Shown: positions 46,760-60,725 of the stretch, one piece after another
Numbering within the stretch: position 1 is the first letter of the stretch
How the letters are laid out: the number at the start of each line of letters is the position of its first letter
Source of the DNA: Numida meleagris
Lineage: Eukaryota > Chordata > Aves > Galliformes > Numididae
DNA length: 64,000 nucleotides
Assembly: GCF_002078875.1 (NCBI RefSeq)
Contig: NC_034414.1
Span: 8,665,993-8,729,992, forward strand
Direction: 5' to 3'
The notes under the pieces: model-generated
What the model was told of the DNA's origin: nothing
Database searches by the model: none
The model's input: the letters and a program-made list of their open reading frames with translations, nothing else
Position numbers and translations under genes: made by a program

Positions 46760-49700
46760 TTCTGCCTTACCTCTTACCCTTAGTAACAAAGAATCACTGC
46801 AAATGAAAATATTTGCTTACCTTAAGGACCTTTCTGGAACATTGCCCGAGTAGACTCAAAAATTCTAGATTTTTTTAGTCCTATTGGGGATGCTAATAAT
46901 TTTGAATGTCATTGATCATTACAGATACAGTAGCTCAAGCCTCTGCAGTCTCACCATATCTTAAGGCTACACATATCCATGAAATGCTGTAGGAGACCAG
47001 TGGAAGGGGATGGTTTGGTTTTGACTCTTGGTTAGCAGGTTAGGTGCTTAAAGGATTTTTCTTTTTGCAGTCTGGCATTAGGCCTTTATAGACATATATT
47101 GCTCAGCTTATCACTCAAAACTGTTTACAATTTCTATCAAACTTCATTCCACTTTAAAAACGATTTCTACCTAAGTAATAATGACCTTGGCATCCCTCTA
47201 TCAGTTGCAGTCTCCTTTGCTATCCATATAGTTTGGCTTCCCAGTTCGGCAAACGTTATTAAACAGAGGGAATCATCTATACCAACTTTATATGGTGAGT
47301 ATGGATAGGATTTGTATGTTACTACAGACCCTTTCTTTTTATTGCCTTTGCTTAGGCACTTGAAAATATTTTGTGAGAGTTTGTTCAGTGTCTAAGCTAT
47401 TTATGGAATACATAAAGCACTGAAGTAAACCAAAGCCTGAAACTCATGAAGAAAATTAATCGAAGGACAGAATGGTTTTTCAGGAATGATGAACAGCTTT
47501 TCTCATTTAAGAACATAGATCGTGCATCATTATGGCATCTGGGCAGGCAGACAGCAGTGCACATGCAATAGGCTTTACTACAGAGATTACTTAAATGACA
47601 TTGTCAATATGTAGGTGGGAGGAAATTTAGTAAAGTACAGGGGCTGAGAGAGAAATATGATTCAGGTTAACAATTAGGGAAGGCCATTCTTAGCCCTTCA
47701 AAACTGATCAGCCTGATATTTTCTCTAAATATGTTGCGTGTCATATTATAGTACAGCACAAAGGATTCACCACCCCAGTTATGTTTCAGCAGACATGTTT
47801 CAAATGATAGTTTAGTTTCCTGAAGTAAAAGACAGGTTTTCAGGAAATAAAGTTTGCATTTCAAGAAATCTAAGATTTTATAGCCTGAAAGCTAAGAAAG
47901 TTTCTAATAAAAAAATATCCTACTTTTATAGAGCATTAAATTTTATTTCCGCCACAGGGCAAGTTCAGCCATTATAAACATCATTTTTTAGAGAAAATGG
48001 CCCTATCAATAATGTTTCTTTTCCTAATAAATGATTTTTTTTATTATTTGTATTTTCAAGCAGATAAAAGCTTTTGGAATAAATCACAAATAGGGAAGTC
48101 ATGGCTTTTCAAGAGTACTGAGGATTTTAAAAAATGTATCTGTTATTTGCAGTTATAAAAGCATACAATTATTTTTAAACAATTGACAAGTAGATTCTCT
48201 GTGCTACCATCAATGGCACAATTACAATCTCTTTTATGATATTTAAAAAAAATGGGCAGAGGTACCAAAGATCATAGCACATAAATAAAACACAATATGT
48301 GTCTTTGAAGAACAAAGGCTATTAGCAAATAATTGAAAATTATTTTAGCCACTATTCAGAAGCTTTTTATTCCCAGTCAGGCAACATACAAACGACCTCA
48401 AAGCTCACAGGGTAAGAACACCCAGCCTTAGCAACCAAGCCTAGCGGGAGAACAGCTGAAGTGTTGCATAGAAGTCCGGCCGCGATTCAAAACTTTGCAA
48501 GTACTAAAGCAATAATCCAAAGCAGTTCTGAGAAGCTGCTTCAGGAGTGAAATAGGCAAAGCACTCCAACTTTCAAAACCCACTCGGTTATTTCAAATTA
48601 GTAGCCACATGGAATTTTCAACATTCTTCAGTGTGGAGCTCTATCTTATGTCCAGCAAAGGTGCAGATTATACAAATACAAGCCATGTGAACTGGTGAGG
48701 AGCACTGATCAACAGCGATCTTTGGCGCACCATTTAGAAAGTCTCCACATTACATTGTAAGTCAAAATGCACCTCTGCCTTTGGTATTTAAGTAGCAGTC
48801 AAAAGCAATGTAGAAGCACTCCACTACCCCAAAATGTAAAACTACTCCAACATTTGGATGTTGTTGAAGGGAGTTTTATGCTGCTCCCGAAAACAAGTGA
48901 GATACTTTGTTTCCAGCTAAATAGCATAAGTCTCAGAGGTAAGAATATCTAGCCAAATTCCTCCAGCTTTAAATGCATTTTGGCTCCACAGGTTAAAAGG
49001 TCAGAGGCTAGCACACAGTTCAGATGAAAGCAACCACACAGGAACTATCCCTTTCTAGAAAACTGAGCCAAATCACTTCACTCTTGCATAGTCAGCCAGC
49101 CAACCTGTAGCTGAAATCACCACATGAAAAAGCCAGTGGAAAAACCTACGTACCAAGCAGGGCTTGAGCTAGCTTTCAGTTTTCAAACTTACTAAATCAA
49201 TATTCAAACAAAGTTACTTTTCATGTAGGAAAACGTGTATAAGTTGTTAGCAAAACTCATTATTTTCCAGTGCTAACAGTGTCGTTTTACCTATATAACA
49301 TGCCATTTTAAGCTCAGCTAGTCAGTAACACCACAATCAAGATGGCTAAGAGACTTTTTATATTCCTTAGACTGCAAATTTCTATAGCTACTTCAAGCAA
49401 TTTTTCAGGACTTCTGATCATGATTACATAAAATTCTTCTTCCTAACTACTCCTTGCTCCACATATTACATTCCTTTCTACATTTTCCTCTCAGAGATCA
49501 ATGGCAATATAAAAACATGAAAGAGCATGCTATGCCTCCAGCAGACAATTTAGTGAGAGCATTGGGGCAGCAAGCTCCTGATTTCTCCACATAGCCTCTG
49601 AAAAGCAGATGCTACTGTAGCAATGAGAAAGCTCCTGTTGACATCAGAAATCTATAGGGCCATTTGCAGAGAGGAAGTTCTGGAAGCAATTGTAATTTTT

Positions 49701-50003
49701 GGTTCCACTTGGAGCAAGTTAACTGCAAAGCGACAGACGGGTGACATATAAGGTACTGCACCGCAGCAATCAGAGTGACACTAAGTGCAGCTAGGAGCGT
49801 GGGTGACTTGTAAAATCTAACAGTGCTTCTAAAGTAGGTGTTTCTGCTCAAGACTTAATTCTTGGCCGTTTTTCCGTGACCCTTTGGCATAAAATCAAAT
49901 GCTAGAAGTTTGGCCTTGCACACAAATTTATTTTCCCAGAAGATCAGAATTTAAAAGCTGAAACTTTTTAATGAACTAGATTATTTCAGATGGCAAGATA
50001 ACA

Positions 50004-50042
50004 CTTTTTTTCTTTTTTTCTTTCTTTTTTTTTTTTTTTTTT
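50004..50042. repeat. Polypyrimidine (T-rich) tract
   Basis: A 39-base run of T is interrupted only by C. There is no retroposon body on the side expected for a reversed poly(A) tail. Confidence 0.85.
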
Positions 50043-51190
50043 GAAGTTCAGGAGAAGGATGAACTGCCTGTTTAGATGTTCTAAAACTGACAGCTTTATA
50101 AGACCACTATTACAGATAGATATTTTCTTTTCTATTCCCACTAGCTAGATCCAACAGCATATTAGTTAATGCAACTTGCAGATGGTACTCTAAACCATCC
50201 CTTTGCTCCTTCACTAAAAATCCCTCTCTGCTAATGGAATCTCAGTCAAAATGCAAAAGGAAAAACAACCCTGTATGCTCATGGTTTGGAAATGGAATTT
50301 TAAAAAAAGCAGTACTGGGAAGTCAGAGCTGGAATTTGTGGTGCCAAAAAAAAGGAAAGTTCATTAAATGTATTTTTTTTTCATGCTTTTAGTTTAATTT
50401 TTTCCCTAGTTGAGGTCATTTATGTATTTTATTTTCTAGTTCTACCTCCAGTAGAAACTGACTTTTTAAACTGAGGAGAGAGGTCTTTTCATGTTACATT
50501 TATCTCCACAGCTCTTTTCTCCCTGCTTAGATTTCTTTAAAAAGAGGGAGGAAAAAATACCCATTTTGACCCTCAAATTCAAATCACGTAACATCTTTCC
50601 TGTCTTTGTCTTACAGCAAAAAGAAAATTCCAACAGTTCATTTTACATTCAAGCTGCTTTCCTTTTTTTTAGTGATTCTGTTGCTCAAGTTCAGCCAGAC
50701 TTGTCCTTATGCTTCTTTCAGCATGACTTGCTGCCATGGCTTTTATTTGATGGTTCCAATTGAGAAAACTATTTGTATGTCAGATCAGCATCAAAGGTCT
50801 CCGCTCTGCAGACTTTTTCAGACGATATCTCCCTTTTTTAAACTGCACTTAAATTTAGAAAGATTTCAAATAACAGTCAGCTTTACTTATGTCCCTACCC
50901 TTTTCTAACTTAAGATATGTCTTGCTTAAGAAAAATGTTTTGTTATTGAATAGCAGCAGGAAAGAAAACCTTTAAAAGTACACATGGATGTGGAAAAACA
51001 TCACCACACTACACTGAGTTCTTAAATTAGACAGCATAAACTATGATTTTGTTCTGGCAGTTCCGTAGAGCTATGGAAAATGTTATTTTCTCAGGAAAGT
51101 ATTTTTCACTAAGGTTGGTTTCAACCCAATACTGAAATTCTGAAAGTGAAATTATACTTGAATTAAGAAGCATAATGACGCTACTCACAG
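50043..51190. other. Unique AT-rich non-coding DNA
   Basis: Two overlapping plus-strand frames (50491-50763 and 50606-50908) share the same bases and look like chance openings. No gene is seen. Confidence 0.55.
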
Positions 51191-51446
51191 GATCACAGAA
51201 CGGTTGATGTTGGAAAGGACCTCTGGAGGCCGCCTTGTCCAACCTCCTTGGCTGAAATGAGGCCACCTAGGTCTGGTTGCCCAGCACAGCTTTCAGATGG
51301 CTTCTTTTGAGCACCTCCCAGGAGGGAGACTGCAACCTGTTTGTGCAACCTGTGCCAGTGCTCCTTCTCTCTCACAGAGTAAGAGATTCTCTTTATATTC
51401 TAACTGAACTTCCTGCATTTCAGTTTGTAACCAGTGCCTTGTCCAG
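51191..51446 (-). repeat. CR1 LINE 3' fragment, longest here
   Basis: Reading left to right: GATCACAGAACGGTTGATGT, TTGGAAAGGACCTCTGGAGG, CCTTGTCCAACCTCC, AGCACCTCCCAGGAGGGAGA, GTGCCAGTGCTCC, then GAACTTCCTGCATTTCAGTT and CCAGTGCCTTGTCC. This is about 256 bp of the CR1 3' UTR region in reverse, fairly well preserved. It has no coding part. Small frames across it are incidental. Confidence 0.92.
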
Positions 51447-52480
51447 TAACTCAACATAAAAAGACAATGCAAATGACCTGTGCATATCTAACAGAATATC
51501 TGCCAAACATTTTTAAGCCCTTTACAGAAATTGAGCTTTAGTGGTGTCTGTGCTTCAGCATACAGATTATTTAAGACACCTTCAGTATACTTGAAGACAC
51601 GGCTATATTTGAAAACATGCTCCTTCACATCACTTTCAATTGAAGCCAAACTGCAACATTTTGTTTAGCTAAACAAAGATATACAAGTTCAAGCTTCAAA
51701 TAAGGATTTAAACACATTTTTTTTCCAGAAGCAGAAGGCTGAGGTTCCATTAAGTGATTTATACACATACCAATTCATCTGATTGCAGTTATTTTTACAC
51801 TCTTTATTTGGCAGCGCTTACATAAATTAATGTTAAAGCACTGATTTCGTACCTTTATAATTCAGAGTTGAATATCTCACAAGAAAACATAGCCTAAGGT
51901 GTGGTCAGCATGCCATGGAGTAACATGGAGCAGTTAGAAAGGCATCACACTGCAAAAAGCCTTTGAAACAAGCAAAAAAATGACACTAGACAAGCTCATC
52001 TGTCAGTTCTTCAGTGCTCACCTGGTGTGAGTTCTCAAGACACTTCTGAAGAACTGCTTGGATCAAAACTAGAGTTGGCTGCTCTCTTCCCTGTTTGTGT
52101 TTCAGTTACTTAAGAAGTAAAAAGAAAAAAGCGTTCACACAGCTTATTTCCACTGATTTCTTTCAATGTGTGGAAGATGGACACAGATGTTAAAAATCAG
52201 GTACTTAAATTTCTTCCTTTCTCTGCGCCCTTAAGTACCGTGCTCTCCAAACAGAATAATCTATGTTTATAATTGTAATCTTGCTAATCAAGCCAAACCA
52301 CTCGTATCATTTCAACATCAGTCATACCGATGAACAGGTCATGAAGAAGAGAGGACTAAGCTCTATGTGAAGCAGGAGTACATGCCAACAGTAACAATCT
52401 TAAATGAGAGAGACACTGACTAGATATGTGAAACTTTCTCACCGCAAGTACAGTCAAGCATCAGAACTGTTTGTCAGAAC
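51447..52480. other. Unique AT-rich non-coding DNA
   Basis: Nothing is recognised between two oppositely oriented CR1 fragments. Confidence 0.55.
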
Positions 52481-52616
52481 TGCATCCTTCATCTCTGGAG
52501 GTTTTTAAGCCTGATGGGATGAAAACTTGAGCAACCTGGTCTGACCAGCTTTGAGAGCAGGAGGTTGGACTAGAGACCTCCAGAGGTTCCCTCAAACTTG
52601 AATTATTCAACGATGT
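52481..52616 (+). repeat. CR1 LINE 3' end fragment
   Basis: TGCATCCTTCATCTCTGGAG, then GTTTTTAAGCCTGATGGGAT, then GAGCAACCTGGTCTGACCAG, then GGAGGTTGGACTAGAGACCT, then CCAGAGGTTCCCTCAAAC matches the plus-strand CR1 tail. It ends in a decayed ATTCTATG repeat. Confidence 0.9.
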
Positions 52617-55600
52617 ACTGCAGGCTTTGTTACCTTGCCTTTGCTGAGTGTGACAGTGATATTCAAGCCTAACATCCACTTCTTACGTTTTGTTGGGTGT
52701 TGTGGTTGCTTCTTTTTTCCTTTGTCTTTTTCTTTTTTTAAAAAAAAAAAAAAACCACAAGTCTTTATTACCATACTTTCCAAATGCCTCACAATTTATA
52801 CACCTTGACATTTATTTGCTCTTGCTGTATCTGTGACAGAAACTGAATGACAATGCATGGTGAATAATATTACTATAAAGAGGACTAGCTTTAAGTATTC
52901 GATAACTAAAATACGAATAGGTGTCTCATGGGAGTCTTCCAAATATCTAGAAACCCCAGTTCATCAAAATCAAATCAAATCTAGATTCAAGCAAATTAAC
53001 AGGTTCACACAATGTCAGTGCTGGAAAAGAGTCAGGCTAAGTTTCTGCTGCTCCCTAACTACTTGCTGAACCAAATCCAAAACAGCCTCAGTGGGCATCA
53101 CACTGTAACATAACACAGAAAAATAGAACACACTGTTGTTTCATTTGTATCCATATTTATAGCTTTCCAGTATTCACGATAGAAATTAGCAACGGCTAAT
53201 CTGATTCCTGGATAAAATGACTTGTCCGGAAAGCAATAGGTGCCTTGACACAATAAAGTCTATTCTTTTGTTCCTGTGGTGTCTGGCATACAGTCCTGTA
53301 AGCTACAAAATCATCATGTAGGGCCCTTTAATTGATGGATGAGCCCTTCACATGGAAATGGAATTATACAGTTTCCTGTAGCTTTTTACCCCTTCCTTTC
53401 TCATACATAAATAGGGCTTAATCCACTCTTCATTATCAAGACTCTTGACTTGAAAACTAAAAATTACTTATTAAAAAAAATACAAAACATTTAGCAGCAA
53501 CAAGTTGCAGAAAAAAATTAAAAAAAAAAAATCACAGTAAAAACTAAAGTTAGAAATTCCAAATCTAAATAAATTGCCAAATGCCTACAAACAATTTGAT
53601 ATACATCGTTTTTTTCCTCCGTATCCATCTATGCATTTTTCCAGACTAGCAAACAGTATATGACCCATACTGGGAAAAAACTCTTTGGAAAAAAAAAAAG
53701 AACTGATAAATTTATCTCTTGCAACCGCATACTGTCAGTACATTTTTCCTTCTGAAAACTTGTGTTGCATTTAAAATTTCACTAACTATGGCTGTGAGTA
53801 TGAAAAAATGCAACAATAAGTTACCCAGAAGGAATTTGACTGAAGTGTCCAGGCTGGTTTTAATCAATGTATTTATTAAACTTCAGCAGCCGGTATCATC
53901 CCATACTGCAAAAGGAGACAAAAATTCTCATTACTTTGTCAAGACTATTTACCTGAGTTTGATTTTATGAGGGAAACTAGAAATACTTGGTCCTGTGCTT
54001 GAGGCCATCTCAAATTCATTGTAGTATGTGGCTGAGAAATGTAGTATACATTTTAATCATAAATGTATATGTAAAAAAACATTGAAGTGTTTCTGGTTAT
54101 TTTAACAGCATTAGTAATTATTGTTTGGCATAACCAAATCTACAATGTTCAATACATTTTGAAAGCTAACTGTTACTCCATTGAATAATTATTCTTCTCA
54201 TTTCAGATCAGGTATGTACGCTACAGATTACATTGTTATTTGAAAAAAAATAGATTATTTCTATTCAAGTTAAATTGAAATGACAGAATCGTGATTCCCC
54301 TCAACTTTGAAGACAGCATTATGAAATTCAGACATAAATCAGATGGTTTGTTCTCTGTACCGCCAGAATCACAGGAACAAATTACAATTTTCATTTCAAT
54401 TCTAACAGACAAAACAAAAGGTACTGTAGGCCTCCCCCCCGTCCAAAAAGCTAGACCTGTCCTGATAGAAAGGCCTCTTCATGACTTTATAACCTATTGC
54501 ATCCTTCACAGCCCTGCCTGTACGTCTCCCTTTCCAGAAAGGAGTCTCAATCTGCTGTTTATACCTCTGCAAGAAGCAACAGCGGGTTCTTTACGGAGGT
54601 GTCTGAGTCAGACTGTGTTGATCCAAGCAGAGCAGGGCTGCTATTTGGATTCAAAAGAACAGATGACTCCTCTAGAGTTCTTATCTTCTACACTGCGTAG
54701 GGACTGCTTACGAAAATGTCAGAATGCATTTTTAGCATTTCAGCTTCCAGCTTTTTTTTCCCCCACATTTCAAACGCATTTGCCAAAAGAGCTCATAAAA
54801 AGTAAAGAGCAAAGCACGTCAAGAAAAAAACATGTCAAGTAAATTCATCATTTTCAACATAAGTTCATTCTCCAGTTGTCACCAGTGACAGAACAGTAAG
54901 AAAAATATATCCCAAAACATTGGGAACAGAGAGTTCTTCGGACATTTCTACACTTCTGATGTTGTATGTTTGTTAGCTTTTACACACAGTTTTATCTTAC
55001 AGTTCAATTACAGTACTGCACACAGAAAAGTAAAAAAGCTTTTTATTTGTGGGAATTAATTCCTCCCTTAAGATAAACAATCCTCTAAGTGTAGGGCAGG
55101 GAGGGTGTAATATCACCATTTTTGTCTTTCATGGTCCTCTTCAGGTTGATCCAAAATGGGGTCACGTAGTCCCCTTCCCCTCCCAATAACTAAATCAATT
55201 TTGTAACCAAGTCGGCTTGTCAAGTGCCAGCTTCACCTTGTATTTGCTTCTAATTAAATCCCACACACGGGTACTTTCTGTCAGGAACGGTCTAGATTCA
55301 AACATGAAGTAGCTGGCACATAAGTTTACAGAAAGACATTCTAATGTCTATCAATATATTGATACTTCTTATATCAATATTAATACTTCTGATCACTCAA
55401 ATTCCTGTAACCTTGTGAGCTTCCTAACATTGTGCTTTTGTTCTGTAGCTTTAAATTCACTGTCAAGCTACTTGGTTTATGTACCATCACTTACCCTAAG
55501 CTCGCCCATTTTGCATTTTCTCCACCCAATTATTATTTGCACTTACTACCTTTTGTTTTACAATAGGAGCAGTCACCACACAGCCAGATCTGCACTGCTC

Positions 55601-58600
55601 TTCTTTTCCTCAGCTGCCACCCACTGACTGCCATGACCAAAAGTAGATTTAAAACTCTTTCTCTATGTACCTGCTTACAGAACCAGAGCCAATGATTAGA
55701 GAGAACAGAAACAAAAATCTGTGCAATCACACTGAGCTCCCTGAAATCCACGCTCTGCTTAGATAATCAGGATGGTAATGAAAGTAAATGAAAACTGAAG
55801 CAGATTACCTAGCCAAACAAAGAAACAAAGCAAAAAAAAAAAAAAACCACACACAAAAAATGCTTTCCACGGGATAGCACAAACCATTTGAAAAATTTCA
55901 ATAGGTTTTGCACCATACACGTGAGAACTAGCTTACACAGTTACATTAGGTATACATTACTTATTTAAGGCCCTAATTTTGTCAGAATTGTTCACAGTGA
56001 GTGGTTAATTGCTTAGTTAGTTGCTTAGTGAGTACTGATGGCTCAGTAGATCTCAGTAGGAGAAAATATAATTTTACAAATGTTACTCAGAATTCACAAC
56101 CAAACTACTCCAAATCCTCATCCTGAACTGGAAAGTAAGACATATAAAGATCATAACAAGTCCCTGTACTTGTCCCACATAATTCATAAGAAAAATAGCT
56201 TACTTGCTTTGATTTTGCATCTTTGTCACTATGCTGTAAAGACTTATACTGTAACTAATATGATGATATTTATGAATACTGGATATGTTAAAAATATTCC
56301 TAAAGAATACTGACTTATTTCTCAATTACATCACTCTCTCACGTAGCCAGTGGTAGCCTTAACATCATCTATTTTCATTCAAAATACCATACAGACTTTA
56401 GAGTACTTAGTAATTACAAGGCAATATTAAAGGTCCCTGATCCTCATAGTAAACTGCACTGTTTCTATTTACTGTTTAGTTGACCAAAAAAAAGACATCT
56501 TCAGCTGGTTGTTGAGCAAGAAACAGTGGTGGACAAACGTGTTAGTATTCGGCCAATTCAAGATTTCTCCAAGTACTCCTGCTAGGAAGTATTCTTTCTG
56601 GGAATGCTACAAAAAACTGTTTGACAATAAAATGTCACCAAACAATTTAACAGAGAATTCTATGTTAAGGTATGAGTTTGTAAAATTAAGCCCCTACTCC
56701 TTCCTTCCTATATATAAATGCATAAAGAGAATACTTTAATGAAACTTCAATGAATCTTCTTTCATTTCTTCATTTTTAAGCTTCATTTACTGTAATTTTA
56801 ATTTTGTTTTCCTTTGTTTAATGAAAGAAATGAGTGAGTCTTTCATCTATTCTGTATCTCAGCATGGATACACAAAGAAACAGGGCAGAGTTCAGAAAGA
56901 TAAATTACAGTGCCTGAGCTTTCAAGGAGAGGTGTCAAAGACATCCCACAAGTATAATACTAATAGTATTAAGATCAGAGGGTTTTGCCTGATTCCTCTA
57001 TTGCTTGAATAAAGTCTCATAGTATGATCCTGATATTAAGAAAAGAACAGAAGACTAAGAAGAAAAAAAACCTTGAAAAAGCTCACAATACAGGAACGGT
57101 ATCTTGAGCCTCCGGACTCAAAGCGCATCAAGAATTTACCATAGCAATAACCCAGAAGATTAAATTCCTCCTTTGAAGACATTTAATCATGTTTTCAGAT
57201 ATGCCAGGGGAAGCTTTCATAATGTAAGAGATGCTAAGATTTTTTATTTAAAAAATAATATGTTTCAGCCTTCCTGGCCCAAAGCAAAAATACAAAGTTA
57301 CATACAATGACTATGATTTCCAGTATGCTATATAGCATTATACCATTTAGTACACTAACGCTATTAAAACTGGTTTCAAGGCTTTGTGTTGGCTACAGAG
57401 AATATATCTACTTTCCCTCTTGCAGGCTTAAATTTATGAATTAAGAAAAGAGTGATTCAAAATCTACTTGGCATCTTTAGCTCCTGCCAGTGTCATCAGA
57501 AGCTACAGACATCTCCCAGTCTTGAATTAATCCAAATTAGATATTTAGAATATGCTTACTGAGGTAAAAAAATTTGTACGGCTTATATAGTCACTTCACA
57601 TGCAAGAGCTGTAATATGTGCGATGAGTTATGAAATGAGGTATTTTATGCATTAACTGCACCTACATCCTTACTGTTGATCTGCAATACACAAGCAGGTA
57701 CCATTCACACATAAAACAAATATTTGTATTTCATGTAACAATAGCCAATACACTTACATATCTCAGTCCTCTGAACTAACATGAATTACTATTTTTCTTA
57801 AAGTAATATTTTGATGTGCATGAGAGATGCCCACTTCACACCCGTAATAGGTTTATTCTCAGTAATTGACACCTGAGCTGACAAAAGATACTATCTTGCA
57901 AAGAAAAAAAAAACAAACCCCAAAACCTTGCCCTCAGAAAACCAGCTTCCCCTCATATCATAGGCTACCACAACTACGACAAGGTAATTTACTACAGCAA
58001 GATACACATTTGGCAGTCTGCCACTGCTGTTCTCTACTTTCCTGGTCCTGCCGTTCTCCAGGAAGAGCAAGCTGTGACACGCTGGGGAGGGAAAGGCAGA
58101 AGGTTGATTCTCAAAATGAGGTGTAGGAAGAGAAAACAGACCATATCAGGAAAAAGAGTGGATTGTTTTCATCAAATCTAAGGTGAGACGTGCACAATCG
58201 CTTTTTTCCAAAGTAACTGGGCTTGCCCCAACTACAGAAACACACTTTGTTAGTTCTATCAACCTTGAATACATTTGTTATTCCATGTCTATAGGAAAAG
58301 CTAAAAAAAAAAAAAAAGTGTGTTCATTCACACTAAGCAAAACAAATAGCAAAAAAAATCTGGATAGAAGGTACGAAAACTAAGGCTGAAGTAAAAGCTA
58401 GGAGCCTAACAGAAAGTCCAGCTCAAGCAGGACCCAGATTATGCTTGCTTTTAATTCTGCCATAAATTTGCACACACATTTTCACAGTGTTATTTATTAA
58501 TTTCATTCTTGTTACAGATGAAGTTAATTTTATCGATGCTGAATTCAACCAGCTAACCTTCACTATTTAACACTTTTTATGCAATGCACTTATTGCTGGC

Positions 58601-60568
58601 ATGGATACTGATTAAAGCCTCTGTCATTTTGATTGTCTCATCTAAACAGAAAGTCTAAGATGAGTTTGAACTGCAAGTAACATTTTGTTTGCATGAATAT
58701 CTGTGAATAATCTTTAAAAATTAAGTATTCTTCTAAATACATCTGTGCTTGAGGTAAAGGACAACACATAAACAGGAAGCTGGTAATGAAGGCATAAGAA
58801 GAGTCCGGTTAAGTGCTGTAAAGTTGCAGGGTATCTTTAACGTCCTCACAGCACAGACAAGATTCCTACTAATCAAGGCTGACCTACATAACACAGAAAG
58901 CTAAGCTTATATCATTTGAGAGGCTATATTCCTGATATTTTAAACTGTGATTCAAAGTTTTTAAGTAATACAGCAATTCCAAGGAGTCCCAAACCTACCA
59001 AAGCTGTAAGATACGTACAGACAAAGCTTACGCAAGTTCAGAAGTGCAACCACAGAATACGTATAGTGAAGTCCCAGATCTCTGAAATAGGGAGAGGGAA
59101 TTTGCCATAACAGACCAAACCATTTATCCAGAGCCAGAAGTAGTTTGGTATCAACTGTGGCTACCAACATTTGTTGACTCGACTGGGAGTGTATATCAGA
59201 GGGAAGCCTGATGAAATTTTTCTCCATTTCTTTTGAAAACTAGTGATCAGGTTTGTCACAGATGAAATTTCATTAGCTAGATAATGTAGCAAGTGACATA
59301 ATAGGGTAGTTTAATGACATTTGGCTTTCATGGAATGAATGGGTAGACTAATTAAAAGTGAGAAGAGAACTTTGAAATATAGTCTGTGAATCGATGTAGA
59401 ACATATTTAAACTAGAGTAATTTTATTCCCAAAACTTTAATTCTTTTTATTAAGTCTGAGAAATCAGGAGTGGAAAGCACCAAACAGGCCCATTTTCCTT
59501 CTCTTGCCTACAGCATGCTGCATTACTCATTTACTGTGCTATGTTTTCCAGCCTTGTTTTATTTTAAACATAACTTCAAAGATATCAAGCATCCTACACT
59601 TCCCTTGGGAAACTACTCCTAAACAGTACAGAGGTTTATTTCCAGCATTTAATATAATTTCTCCTCCTCAGCTTCATCCCATTACTCTCACCCTGTCACC
59701 TTCTAACAGATTTTGAAAATAAGTAGACATGGATTTTCCCAAATCTTGTATGAGTTTTGGACACTGTCATCCATATTCTGAAACAAGTATGTTACACTGT
59801 CCCAAACCTACCCTGTCTTATTTCTAAAATTTCACCCCGAAGTTACACAGACAGAATTATACTTTCTTCTTACAAGGAACTTCAGTGAAGAAGAAAATGA
59901 ACACCTTTCTTATATATCTGTGATTGCAAAAGGCTATAGAGACGTGATCTCAGGTGAGGTATTTTTCCATAGCCTTTCATCAATCTCAAAGAAATCTTTG
60001 CTGATCCTCAACAGTGGAGGTAAAGTTAGTACATCAAAATGGAGAATAGCTCATTACTGTATGTTACGTTAGATTTCAAAAGAAAAATACGATCTTTTGT
60101 GTATTCTATAATACAGATTCTTGTTATTGGTGGTATCAAATCATTTTAAGAAAACTATTATTTCAACTAAATAGATATGAAAAAGTTTATGAGATGCTCT
60201 ACTGTATGATCTGTCTTTAATCTCCAATGGATCAAGAGAGAGTATTTTGTTCTCTTCTTGTCAGTGGAAGTCTATCTTGTCTTTTTTCAATCCCTCCATT
60301 TCAGGGATTGGAACGCCTCAAAGACAGACAAGCAGTATAACGGGAAATGGTGATGAGGGAGAATTCTTTAGGAGACTCTCAGCCCAAATTAACACTTTAT
60401 ATTTGCTTGAAGTAATCAGAATTCTCTATACTAAAGACAAAAAAATCTGAAGATAATAAAACCTGACCTGTCTGCTGCTCTGAAGGAAAAATAAAGTCAG
60501 TGTCTCTTAGAGCTTTCTTGGAAAGTAAAAGAAACAAGTTCTGATGATGCAACTTAATCAAGGCAATT
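52617..60568. other. Unique AT-rich non-coding DNA with A-tracts
   Basis: A15 runs occur at 52740-52754, 55832-55846 and 58303-58317, and A-rich sequence at about 53475-53533. A 183-codon plus-strand frame at 54291-54842 is the second longest in the window. Part of it is open in a second frame as well, and I recognise no domain, so it is not called a gene. A perfect palindrome ATCAATATATTGAT lies near 55351. Confidence 0.5.
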
Positions 60569-60725
60569 TCACAGAAGGACAGAATTGTAGGGGTTGGAAG
60601 GGACCTCTGGAGATCATTGAGTTCAACGCCGTGCTAAAGCAGGTTCCCTACTTCAGGTGGTGCAGGTAGGCGTCCAGGCTGGTTATATCATCTCTAGAAA
60701 AGGAGATTCCACAACCTCTCACAGT
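60569..60725 (-). repeat. CR1 LINE 3' fragment
   Basis: TCACAGAAGGACAGAATTGT, then AGGGGTTGGAAGGGACCTCT, then GGAGATCATTGAGTTCAACG, then GCTAAAGCAGGTTCCCTACT, then GCAGGTAGGCGTCCAGGCTG, then GAGATTCCACAACCTCTC is a clear reverse-strand CR1 tail. Little divergence at the 3' tip suggests one of the younger copies here. Beyond about 60725 the match stops. Confidence 0.92.

Larger units (their letters stand above)
42865..49990. other. Unique AT-rich non-coding DNA
   Basis: No gene or dispersed repeat is recognised. Local structures inside are listed separately: a palindrome at 43890, a tandem duplication at 44609, and an AT hairpin with an inverted AGGTCA pair near 46.72-46.76 kb. A small CpG cluster (TCCGGCCGCGATTC) lies at about 48475. 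Confidence 0.55.

Noticed and set aside
52981..53060. Possible very old CR1 in reverse
   Set aside because: Only scattered words agree and no terminal repeat is present, so it is below what I can support.
54291..54842. Second longest open frame, 183 codons, plus strand
   Set aside because: Another frame is open over part of the same bases and no protein family is recognisable. A homology search (BLASTp/HMMER) was not possible; a clear hit would overturn this.
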